From: Firmicutes bacterium CAG:24053_14
Lineage (GTDB): Bacteria > Bacillota > Clostridia > Oscillospirales > Oscillospiraceae
Length of the DNA stretch: 27,927 bases
Assembly (NCBI GenBank): GCA_001916715.1
Contig: MNSZ01000066.1
Span: forward strand, 1 to 27,927
Reading direction: 5' to 3'
Each line of letters starts with the position of its first letter. Within the stretch, counting starts at the first letter, position 1. This document shows, piece after piece, positions 6,928-13,299 of this stretch. Below the pieces are notes generated by a model. That model had not been told where the DNA came from. It did not search any database and saw only the letters and a list, made by a program, of their open reading frames with translations. The position numbers and the translations under genes were made by a program.

Positions 6928-7653
6928 ACGGGTGAGGAATTCGCGGGTCTTGGGGTTCTGCGGATTTTCGAATATATCGTGGGGCTTGCCCTCCTCGCAG
7001 ATAACGCCGCCGGACATGAACACGACGTTTGAGGAAACGTCTCGGGCGAAAGCCATCTCGTGGGTGACGACGATCATAGTCAGGCCGTCCTCGGCGAGCG
7101 AGCGCATAACGTCGAGCACTTCGCCGACCATCTGAGGGTCGAGCGCGCTCGTCGGCTCGTCAAACAGCAGCGCCTCCGGCTCCATAGCCAGTGCGCGCGC
7201 AATCGCGACGCGCTGCTTCTGGCCGCCCGAGAGCTGCGAGGGGCGTGCGTTTATGTACGGCGCCATGCCGACGCGCTCGAGATACTTCATTGCGATGGCC
7301 TCGGCCTCCTCGCGGCTGCGCTTTAAAACCGATACCTGGCCTGTGATGCAGTTATTGAGCGCGGTCATGTTGTTAAACAGGTTAAAGCTCTGGAACACCA
7401 TGCCGACCTTGGCTCTGTACTGCGAAAGATTTATGTCGTGTCCGGTGATATCCTTGCCGTGATACAGGATCTGGCCTGAGGTCGGGGTCTCGAGCAGGTT
7501 TATGCATCTGAGCATCGTGCTCTTGCCCGAGCCGGACGCGCCGATTATGCTGAGCACCTCGCCCTTGGAAACGCTGAGATTTATATCGCGCAGAACGGTG
7601 TTTTCGCCGAACTGCTTCTGAAGATGGACAAGCTCTATTACTTTTTCGGACAT
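6898..7653 (-). CDS. Amino-acid ABC transporter ATPase, probably for lysine
   Basis: This is the cytoplasmic ATP-hydrolysing subunit of a polar amino-acid importer of the GlnQ/HisP type. The 251-residue protein shows Walker A GASGSGKST (about 36), the Q-loop in VGMVFQSFNLF, the signature LSGGQKQRVAIARAL (about 142), Walker B ALLFDEPTSALDP and the switch His in VTHEM. The ATG follows the permease stop by 3 bp, with GGGAGG overlapping the permease end. The C terminus is odd: family members usually end near FLSRFL, and here the nine codons for FLDSHRGNY and the stop come from a family A repeat. Function should be unaffected, since the change lies after the last conserved motif. The lysine riboswitch upstream of the operon is the evidence for the substrate. 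Confidence 0.93.
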   Translation of the reverse strand: MSEKVIELVHLQKQFGENTVLRDINLSVSKGEVLSIIGASGSGKSTMLRCINLLETPTSGQILYHGKDITGHDINLSQYRAKVGMVFQSFNLFNNMTALNNCITGQVSVLKRSREEAEAIAMKYLERVGMAPYINARPSQLSGGQKQRVAIARALAMEPEALLFDEPTSALDPQMVGEVLDVMRSLAEDGLTMIVVTHEMAFARDVSSNVVFMSGGVICEEGKPHDIFENPQNPKTREFLTRFLDSHRGNY

Positions 7654-7656
7654 AAC

Positions 7657-8421
7657 TTATGCCTCCCTGCTTATGCGGATCTCGGCCGCGCTGTCGCTCT
7701 GCGAGCCGAATATGACGTAGCTGTCATTGCCGTCGAGCTTGCGCTCGACCCAGCGCAGCAGGCGCGTGACCGTGAAGGTCAGAATGAAGTAGATAACGCA
7801 GACGACCAGATAGGTCTGGAAGGTCTCAAAGCTCTGGCGCTTTATGATGCCTGCAAAGTAGTACAGCTCCGTAACGCCGATGACGTTGAGCACCGAGGTG
7901 TCCTTGATGTTAATGACGAACTCGTTACTGACCGAGGGAAGTATATTGCGCATGACCTGGGGGATGATGACCTTGAGCATGGTCTGCGAATGGGTCATGC
8001 CGATGCTCATTGCGCCCTCAAACTGCCCCTTGTCGATGGAGATGATGCCGCCGCGGACGATCTCGGCCATGTATGCGCCGGTGTTTATCGAAACGATCAG
8101 GATACCCGAGGGGATAAGCGGCAGGGTGCTGCCGCCGGTGGCGAAGGCATAGCCCCAATAGATGACCATTGCCTGCACCATCATAGGCGTGCCGCGGAAT
8201 ATCTCGACATACACCGCAATAACCGCGTTGAGGATCTTGTGCAGCACGCGCAGCACCGCGTTTTTGGAGAGCGGAGCTGTGCGTACAACGCCGGTGAGAA
8301 GTCCGATCACGAGACCGGCAACCGTGCCGATGAGCGCGATCAGCATGGTGTTGCCCACGCCGTCAAGCAAATTGGGATAATATTTGATTACTATATTTAC
8401 AACATCGTTTAAAAAGCTCAT
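7657..8421 (-). CDS. Amino-acid ABC transporter permease, probably for lysine
   Basis: This is the inner-membrane channel subunit of a polar amino-acid importer (HisM/GlnP type). The 254-residue protein has the N-terminal family motif LLDGVGNTMLIALIGTV, a YVEIFRGTPMMVQ segment, and the ATPase-contacting EAA loop (FEGAMSIGMTHSQTMLKV, about 155-172). About five hydrophobic helices are visible. It lies between the binding-protein gene (28 bp upstream) and the ATPase gene (3 bp downstream). One permease gene suggests a homodimeric channel. The ribosome binding site is not strong (GAAAGGCC about 13 nt before the ATG), which would give less permease than binding protein, as is usual. Confidence 0.93.
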   Translation of the reverse strand: MSFLNDVVNIVIKYYPNLLDGVGNTMLIALIGTVAGLVIGLLTGVVRTAPLSKNAVLRVLHKILNAVIAVYVEIFRGTPMMVQAMVIYWGYAFATGGSTLPLIPSGILIVSINTGAYMAEIVRGGIISIDKGQFEGAMSIGMTHSQTMLKVIIPQVMRNILPSVSNEFVINIKDTSVLNVIGVTELYYFAGIIKRQSFETFQTYLVVCVIYFILTFTVTRLLRWVERKLDGNDSYVIFGSQSDSAAEIRISREA

Positions 8422-8448
8422 GGCATTTTACCGGCCTTTCGGTTTTGC

Positions 8449-9345
8449 TTACTTACGGATGATGACGACGAGGTTGGACTCGTAGTAGGTGTCGGAGAAG
8501 TCGATCTGCTGTGCGCGCTCTGCGGTGGGACTCATGCCTGCCGCAATCGCGTCGATGGCGCCGGACTCAAGCGCCGGGATGAGGGAATCCCATTCGAAGG
8601 AGTAGATCTCGAGCTTCATGCCAAGCTTGTTTGCGATATACTGTGCGATCTGGACGTCGTAGCCGTTTGCGTACAGTCCTTCCTTGCCTTCGCCGGAAAT
8701 GGGAACTGCGCCGAGGCTGGTGCCGTCCATATCGGTCCAGTTGTACGGCTCATATGCGCATTCCATGCCGACTCTCAGAACGCCGTTGGTGGTTTCGGGT
8801 GCGGGGCAGCTTACTGCAAATTCGCTTACTTCGCCGCCGGATGCAAGGGTGACTATCTGCTCCATGAGCTCTGCGCGCTGCTCATCGGTGATGGTCGCGA
8901 GAACCTCGTTTATCTGAGCTCTCAGCTCCGAACCCTTCTTGAGGCCGACCGCGATGCCGACATCTGCCGCGGTTGCGGTAAAGCCGGTGTCGTTGTTCTT
9001 GAGAGGAATGTAGGTCAGGTTGTCATTGGACTGGCAGACGGAGAAGGCTGTCGGCTCTTCTGCGACATAGCCGTCGATAGCGCCGGACTTGAGAGCGGTC
9101 AGAAGGTCTGCAAACTCGGGGTAGGTGGAGGACTGAACGTTCTTGATCTGGGTAAGTGCGTCGGCGTGGAATGTGCCGGCCTGGGCGGCTATCTTGCAGC
9201 CTGCGAGGTCTGCAAGGCTTGTTGCCTTCGTAAGGTCAACGGCTTCGCTGTCGTTTCCGTTGTTGCTGCTGCCGCAGCCTGCAAACAGGCAAAGGCACAT
9301 TACCGCTGCCATAAGCAGCGCGATCAGGTTTCTGGTTCTTCTCAT
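8449..9345 (-). CDS. Amino-acid-binding lipoprotein with permuted lobes, probably for lysine
   Basis: This is the extracellular substrate-binding lipoprotein of the importer. Residues 1-24 are a lipoprotein signal ending in the lipobox LFAGC, with the modified Cys at 24. ATG 9345 has AGGAGT upstream, and a longer frame upstream would hide the signal. The lobe order is reversed compared with the SBP_bac_3 family. Residues 40-165 (SLADLAGCKIAAQAGT, later LLTALKSGAIDGYVAEEPTA) match the family's second lobe and C-terminal helices. Residues 188-298 (GVLRVGMECAYEPYNW, later WDSLIPALESGAIDAIAAGM and IDFSDTYYESNLVVIIRK) match its first lobe. The protein ends just where a normal one would enter its second lobe. 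Both lobes are complete, so it should fold and bind. The lysine riboswitch points to lysine as ligand. Confidence 0.93.
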   Translation of the reverse strand: MRRTRNLIALLMAAVMCLCLFAGCGSSNNGNDSEAVDLTKATSLADLAGCKIAAQAGTFHADALTQIKNVQSSTYPEFADLLTALKSGAIDGYVAEEPTAFSVCQSNDNLTYIPLKNNDTGFTATAADVGIAVGLKKGSELRAQINEVLATITDEQRAELMEQIVTLASGGEVSEFAVSCPAPETTNGVLRVGMECAYEPYNWTDMDGTSLGAVPISGEGKEGLYANGYDVQIAQYIANKLGMKLEIYSFEWDSLIPALESGAIDAIAAGMSPTAERAQQIDFSDTYYESNLVVIIRK

Positions 9346-9375
9346 TTTCTTGGAACTCCTTTTTGATAAATTAAT

Positions 9376-9407
9376 AAGCCTGCGACCCGAAGTGGTATCG
9401 CAGGCTT
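9376..9407 (-). terminator. Riboswitch-controlled terminator hairpin
   Basis: A 10-bp perfect stem, AAGCCTGCGA with TCGCAGGCTT, has a 12-nt loop and is followed on the minus strand by an AT-rich but not pure T stretch (ATTAATTTAT). It lies between the lysine aptamer and the binding-protein start and is the likely expression platform. Confidence 0.65.
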
Positions 9408-9439
9408 TAGAAAAAAGAAATTCCAAAATTAAATCGCCT

Positions 9440-9610
9440 TCGATAGCTCTCCACATAAATGTGACAGTCCGACGCTTATTCAGCGAAGTCCCAGCTTCAG
9501 CCCGGCGGCAACCGAACTGTGCTTCGGCGGAATTGCCTTTCCTCCGCAGCCGCTTGCCGGCGTATACCGTGGAGTACTGATCGTTTCCGCAACCTCTATC
9601 AGGTGCTGTC
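9440..9610 (-). ncRNA. Lysine riboswitch (L box) aptamer
   Basis: Read on the minus strand, the conserved blocks come in order: GATAGAGGTTGCGG, then the AGTA segment, GGAAAGGCAATTCCGCCGAAG, a TTGCCG segment, GGGCTGAAGCTGGG, CGGACTGTCACATTTATG and the closing TGGAGAGCTATC. The outer helix is GATAG with CTATC. Bound lysine should favour the downstream terminator and switch the importer off. This element fixes the probable substrate of the ABC system. Confidence 0.92.
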
Positions 9611-9623
9611 TTATTTGAACCGA

Positions 9624-9652
9624 ATTATAGAACCCTCTTTTTCCGTTGTCAA
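9624..9652 (-). promoter_or_regulatory. Consensus sigma-A promoter of the lysine importer
   Basis: On the minus strand TTGACA (9652-9647) and TATAAT (9629-9624) are perfect consensus boxes with a 17-bp spacer. The transcript starts just before the lysine aptamer. Confidence 0.88.
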
Positions 9653-9686
9653 TACCTTTTTTGCACTTTTAACACATTTGCACGAA

Positions 9687-9772
9687 TTTTTAGAGGCGAA
9701 TTGAGGCTTTACTTATACGATTATTACAGGTGCCCGGTATCGATACTGCGTAGAAAACCGGAGTTGCCTCGC
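9687..9772 (+). repeat. Family A interspersed repeat, copy 7
   Basis: A full 86-bp copy from TTTTTAGAGGCGAATTGAGG through GTGCCCGGTATCGATACTGC to GTTGCCTCGC. Confidence 0.75.
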
Positions 9773-9796
9773 TTTGCATGAGCCGGGAGGGATGTG

Positions 9797-9850
9797 GTTT
9801 ATTACAGGCTCCCGGTGTCGAAACTGCGGAAAAAACCACCGCTGCCTCGC
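9797..9850 (+). repeat. Family A interspersed repeat, copy 8 (5'-truncated)
   Basis: It has the inner two thirds of the repeat (GTTTATTACAGGCTCCCGG through CGCTGCCTCGC) but lacks the TTTTTAGAGGCG end. It lies 24 bp after copy 7 in the same direction. Between it and 9949 are the small hairpin GTGCGCGAAGCGCAC and an AT-rich run (about 9905-9940). Confidence 0.65.
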
Positions 9851-9948
9851 TCTGTGTGAGTTGGGTGGGCTGAGTGCCCTTTAAAATCCGTGCGCGAAGC
9901 GCACACAATAATTATTCATCATTCATTATTCACTATTAATTGCCTGTA

Positions 9949-10212
9949 AGAAAAGAAGCTTGCCGCGGCAAGCTTCTTTCAGCGTGTCAAAAAAGTCTGT
10001 GACTTTTTTGCACGCTTCAAAAAACGCCACATTTTTTGTGAAAACAGGTTTTCACGAAAAATCTCGCTACGCTCGTCAAAAAGCCTGATAAATCAGGCGT
10101 TTTTGATGGCTATTAATCCCCCCTCGTGCTCCCCTGCTGCTCTATTACTTCGCATTGCAGCATAGTTTTTTGACAGTCTGAAAGAAGCTTGCCGCGGCAA
10201 GCTTCTTTTTTT
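9949..10212. mobile_element. MITE-like 264-bp element with inverted palindromic ends (family D)
   Basis: The two ends (9949-9994 and 10166-10212) are inverted copies of about 46 bp. Each contains the same perfect 26-bp palindrome centred on TTGCCGCGGCAA and then TTTCAG, two variable bases and TGTCAAAAAA. Inside are three more hairpins: AAAAAAGTCTGTGACTTTTTT-like at 9990-10009, one of about 13 bp at 10032-10062, and GCCTGATAAATCAGGC at 10082-10100. No transposase is present. The right end directly abuts the lysR stop codon (10211-10213), so its palindrome can act as that gene's terminator. The term mobile element is inferred from structure only. Confidence 0.55.
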
Positions 10213-11164
10213 ACAGATACGGTGTTCCTTCCGGAGGAACGTATTCGTTTTTGAGTATCTCGCTGAAGCCGGGATCGGCGGCGGTGGTGTCCTCCGTGTC
10301 GCGCACATAATTGATAAACTCGTTCATAAGCTCGCTCGGCTCGCGGTTTTTCATGCGCACGAGGACGTATTCTATCTGCTTGGCCGGGTCGGTTATTATC
10401 TTCGTGACCAGCAGATCGTTCGGAGTGTATGTAGAGCGCGGAAAAATGGTTATGCCGATATCAAGCTCCGACATTGCCACGGCATCAAGATAGTTTGACA
10501 GCGTGCATATAATATTCGGCTCGGCGCTCGCCTCGGCAAACCATGCGCGTATCGAGTCGATGCGCGAGGGACGGCTGGGGACGATCAGCGGCTTTCCGGC
10601 AAGGCTTTTGAGCGGTATCGTGTCGCCGTCGAGATCGGCAAGCTCGTTTGAGCGTGACATTATCGCGACCCACGGGCCGCGCCCGACGGTGATGCCCTCA
10701 AGATGCTCGGTGTCGTAAGGCGCGGCTATCACCGCGAGGTCAACAAGACCCTGACGCAGCCTGTCGAGAACGTCGTCGCTGCTGCCGTTCCACATGCTGT
10801 ATTTGACATTGGGGAACTCCTCCTTAAATCCGGCTATCCAGCGCGCCGTGAGAAACGGAGCACGTCCCTCGACGATGCCAAGGTTTATCGTTCCGCTCAT
10901 GCCGCCTTCAAGACTCATGACTTCGTGCTGAGCCTTTTCGGTCATGTCCAGTATCTGTGTTGCGCGCAGCAGCAGCAGCCGTCCGGCGTCGGTCAGCTGC
11001 AATTGTCTCTTGCCGCGGATGAACAGCTTCGTGCCAAGCTCCTCCTCAAGAGCCTTCATCTGGTTGCTCAGCGGCGGCTGGCTCATGCACAGGCGCTCGG
11101 CCGCGTGCGTTATGTTCAGCTCCTCGGCAACCACGGTGAAATATCTAAGTGTTCTAAGATCCAT
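10211..11164 (-). CDS. LysR-family transcriptional regulator
   Basis: This is a 317-residue cytoplasmic DNA-binding regulator. The N-terminal winged helix-turn-helix is clear (LRYFTVVAEELNITHAAERL, then MSQPPLSNQMKALEEELG, then FIRGKRQLQLTDAG), followed by a ligand-binding domain (GTINLGIVEGRAPFLTARW onwards). ATG 11164 was chosen because GAGAGGT lies 7 nt upstream; the frame opens nine codons earlier without a better site. It is transcribed away from the asnB cluster. Its effector is unknown. The shared intergenic region would suit control of asnB, but the T-box already regulates that gene, so the target remains open. Confidence 0.93.
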   Translation of the reverse strand: MDLRTLRYFTVVAEELNITHAAERLCMSQPPLSNQMKALEEELGTKLFIRGKRQLQLTDAGRLLLLRATQILDMTEKAQHEVMSLEGGMSGTINLGIVEGRAPFLTARWIAGFKEEFPNVKYSMWNGSSDDVLDRLRQGLVDLAVIAAPYDTEHLEGITVGRGPWVAIMSRSNELADLDGDTIPLKSLAGKPLIVPSRPSRIDSIRAWFAEASAEPNIICTLSNYLDAVAMSELDIGITIFPRSTYTPNDLLVTKIITDPAKQIEYVLVRMKNREPSELMNEFINYVRDTEDTTAADPGFSEILKNEYVPPEGTPYL

Positions 11165-11189
11165 CTTGTTACCTCTCTTTTCTCTGCAC

Positions 11190-11222
11190 ATGGTATTATA
11201 CCATATTTTTTCGATATGGCAA
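11190..11222 (-). promoter_or_regulatory. lysR promoter with operator-like palindrome over the -10 box
   Basis: On the minus strand TTGCCA (11222-11217) and TATAAT (11200-11195) are 16 bp apart. The -10 box lies at the centre of the palindrome ATGGTATTATACCAT (11190-11204), and a second inverted repeat, CCATAT with ATATGG (11201-11219), overlaps it. This layout suits autorepression by the LysR protein. Confidence 0.6.
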
Positions 11223-11240
11223 CCGCAATGGTATATGTAT

Positions 11241-11269
11241 TTTATTTATCAAACTTCTTGTGCTAATAT
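11241..11269 (+). promoter_or_regulatory. Possible promoter driving the asnB leader
   Basis: TTTATT and TAATAT are 17 bp apart. The -35 box is poor. It is the only plausible start site seen upstream of the 11278-11390 hairpins on the plus strand. Confidence 0.35.
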
Positions 11270-11277
11270 ACCGCCAT

Positions 11278-11390
11278 AAGGTCGAAGCAAGGACAAAACC
11301 TTGAACCTTATTTGTTGTAATCATTTGCTCTCTCATCTGTAAAACTGAAGTCTGCCGCATTCCTCTATGCGGCAGAATTTAGTTTTTTAT
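11278..11390 (+). terminator. Hairpin plus intrinsic terminator upstream of the T-box
   Basis: A nested hairpin (AAGGT and CAAGG pairing with CCTTG and ACCTT, 11278-11309) is followed by a strong 10-bp stem, TCTGCCGCAT with ATGCGGCAGA (11351-11376), and ATTTAGTTTTTTAT. It could end a short RNA of about 110 nt started near 11275, or act as a first attenuator before the T-box. No known riboswitch motif is recognised in it. Confidence 0.5.
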
Positions 11391-11419
11391 AGGGGCAGTG
11401 AATACACTGAATTTAATAA

Positions 11420-11680
11420 TGAAAAATGCAATGACGGAGACAAGTAGCTCATATGCTCGGTCGCAGAGAGTCGGGGACAGTGCGATCCCGATACCGGAGG
11501 ATGAGTGAATAACACTTTATCAGCAGCGATCTGAACGGGATACCAAGTAGGAAAGACGCGGAGTGCGGCGTTAAGGCACGAGGGCTTGATTGAGCCCGTA
11601 AAAGTGATTGCTTCGGCAGTAAGTTAGGTGGCACCGCGGATTTGCAGCTATTCGTCCTAAAGTTTAGGGATAGCTGCCCA
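11420..11680 (+). ncRNA. T-box leader, probably asparagine-specific
   Basis: T-box RNAs sense uncharged tRNA and switch on downstream genes. The conserved T-box sequence AGGTGGCACCGCGG is at 11626-11639. The leader has the stem I start (AATGACGGAGACAAGTAG), an AGAGAG segment and an AAGTAGGAAAGACGCGG block. Two AAC (Asn) triplets, at 11511-11513 and 11534-11536, are candidates for the specifier codon and fit the asnB gene that follows. The late hairpin (GCAGCTA 11644-11650 with TAGCTGC 11671-11677) competes with the antiterminator, which pairs TTAGG with CCTAA. This hairpin lacks a T-run right after it. Confidence 0.88.
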
Positions 11681-11703
11681 AAAAATTCGGAGGTGCATTT
11701 TTT

Positions 11704-13284
11704 ATGTGTTCGATCATCGGTTTCACAAGCAAGAAGCTTACTGCTCAGTCAGTCAGAGAGTATTTTGACCGCACGGTATCGCGCGGCCCGGACGCAACGC
11801 GCATGGCAGAGCTCGACGGCGCGGTGCTCGGATTTCACCGCCTGTCGATCATGGGGCTTGACGAGCGCGGTATGCAGCCGTTTTATCTCGGCGGCGACGC
11901 TGTCGTTTGCAACGGCGAGCTTTACGGCTTCCGACAGCTCCGCAAGGAGCTGAGTGCAAAATACAGCTTCAAAAGCGAGTCCGACTGCGAGATAATTCTG
12001 CCGCTTTACCGAGAATACGGGCTTGAGATGTTCAAAAAGCTCGACGCGGAGTTTGCCATGATAATCTATGACGGGCAGACAAAGCAGCTTATCGCTGCGC
12101 GCGACCCCATCGGCATAAGACCGCTTTACTACGGACATTATTCCGACGGCAGCCTGATGTTTGCAAGCGAGGCTAAAAACCTTGTGGGCCTGTGCGATGA
12201 TATCATGCCGTTCCCTCCCGGACATTACTATGCGGACGGCAAGTTTGTCCGCTACGCCGATCTGACGAGCGTTGCCGAGTATTCAAGCGATGATATCGAC
12301 ACCGTTTGCGGCAAGATCAGAGAAAAGCTCATCGCAGGCGTTGAGAAACGCCTTGATGCAGATGCTCCGCTCGGCTTCCTGCTTTCGGGCGGACTGGATT
12401 CCAGCCTTGTGTGTGCAATATCGGCAAAGCTTCTGGGCAAGAAGATCCGTACCTTCGCTATCGGCATGGATCAGGACCCAATCGATCTCAAATATGCGCG
12501 CAAGGTCGCCGACTTTATCGGCTCTGAGCACATGGAAGTCACCATGACGCGCGACGAGGTCATCTCCTCGCTCGAGGAAGTCATAGCGATGCTTGGCACC
12601 TATGATATAACCACCATCCGCGCGAGCATGGGCATGTACCTTTGCTGCAAGGCGATACACGAGAAAACCGATGTGCGCGTGCTGCTCACGGGCGAAATTT
12701 CCGACGAGCTGTTTGGTTATAAATACACCGACTTTGCCCCCTCGCCGGAGGAATTCCAGCGCGAGGCGAAAAAGAGAGTGGACGAGCTGCACATGTACGA
12801 CGTTCTGCGTGCCGACCGCTGCATTTCCGTAAACTCGCTGGAAGCGCGCGTGCCGTTCGGCGATCTTGATTTTGTCCGCTATGTCATGAGCATCGACCCC
12901 AAGCTGAAGATGAACACCTATGACATGGGCAAATATCTTTTGCGCCGCGCGTTTGAAAAGGACGGCATCCTGCCCGACGAGATACTCTGGCGTCAGAAGG
13001 CGGCGTTTTCCGACGCCGTGGGCCACTCGATGGTCGATGACCTCAAGGCCTATGCCGAGAGCGTTTACACCGACGAGCAGTTTGCCGAGGGCATAAAAAA
13101 ATACGATTTTGCGATTCCCTTTACAAAAGAGAGCCTTCTGTACAGAGATATATTCGAAAAGTACTATCCCGGTCAGGCACGGATGGTCAAGGACTTCTGG
13201 ATGCCGAACAAAACGTGGCCGGGCTGTGACGTTGACGACCCCTCCGCACGAGTTCTTAAAAACTACGGCGCGAGCGGAAAATAA
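11704..13284 (+). CDS. asnB: Asparagine synthetase B (glutamine-hydrolysing)
   Basis: The enzyme makes asparagine from aspartate, ATP and glutamine. The protein of 526 residues begins MCSIIGF, so Cys2 is the free N-terminal nucleophile of the class II glutaminase domain. LGFHRLSIMG (about 42), CNGELYGFRQLR (about 69) and DPIGIRPLYYG (about 134) line that domain. The synthetase domain has the PP-loop LLSGGLDSS (226-234), LLTGEISDELFGYKY and the late RVPFGDLDFV segment. GGAGG lies upstream of the ATG. It is the first gene after the Asn-type T-box, so it should be induced when tRNA-Asn is uncharged. Glutamine synthetase follows 15 bp later in the same direction, supplying its amide donor. Confidence 0.96.
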   Translation: MCSIIGFTSKKLTAQSVREYFDRTVSRGPDATRMAELDGAVLGFHRLSIMGLDERGMQPFYLGGDAVVCNGELYGFRQLRKELSAKYSFKSESDCEIILPLYREYGLEMFKKLDAEFAMIIYDGQTKQLIAARDPIGIRPLYYGHYSDGSLMFASEAKNLVGLCDDIMPFPPGHYYADGKFVRYADLTSVAEYSSDDIDTVCGKIREKLIAGVEKRLDADAPLGFLLSGGLDSSLVCAISAKLLGKKIRTFAIGMDQDPIDLKYARKVADFIGSEHMEVTMTRDEVISSLEEVIAMLGTYDITTIRASMGMYLCCKAIHEKTDVRVLLTGEISDELFGYKYTDFAPSPEEFQREAKKRVDELHMYDVLRADRCISVNSLEARVPFGDLDFVRYVMSIDPKLKMNTYDMGKYLLRRAFEKDGILPDEILWRQKAAFSDAVGHSMVDDLKAYAESVYTDEQFAEGIKKYDFAIPFTKESLLYRDIFEKYYPGQARMVKDFWMPNKTWPGCDVDDPSARVLKNYGASGK

Positions 13285-13299
13285 AAGGAGGATAAAACC

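Noticed and set aside
8449..9456. Longer start (9456) for the binding protein
   Set aside because: It would put 37 residues translated from the riboswitch region ahead of a clear lipoprotein signal; the ribosome binding site supports 9345.
9440..9610. T-box or glutamine riboswitch as the leader of the ABC operon
   Set aside because: The order of conserved blocks fits the lysine (L box) aptamer, and no T-box sequence is present on that strand.
10093..10308. Small minus-strand frame across element D and the lysR end
   Set aside because: It overlaps lysR in another frame and reads through palindromes; no sign of a real product.
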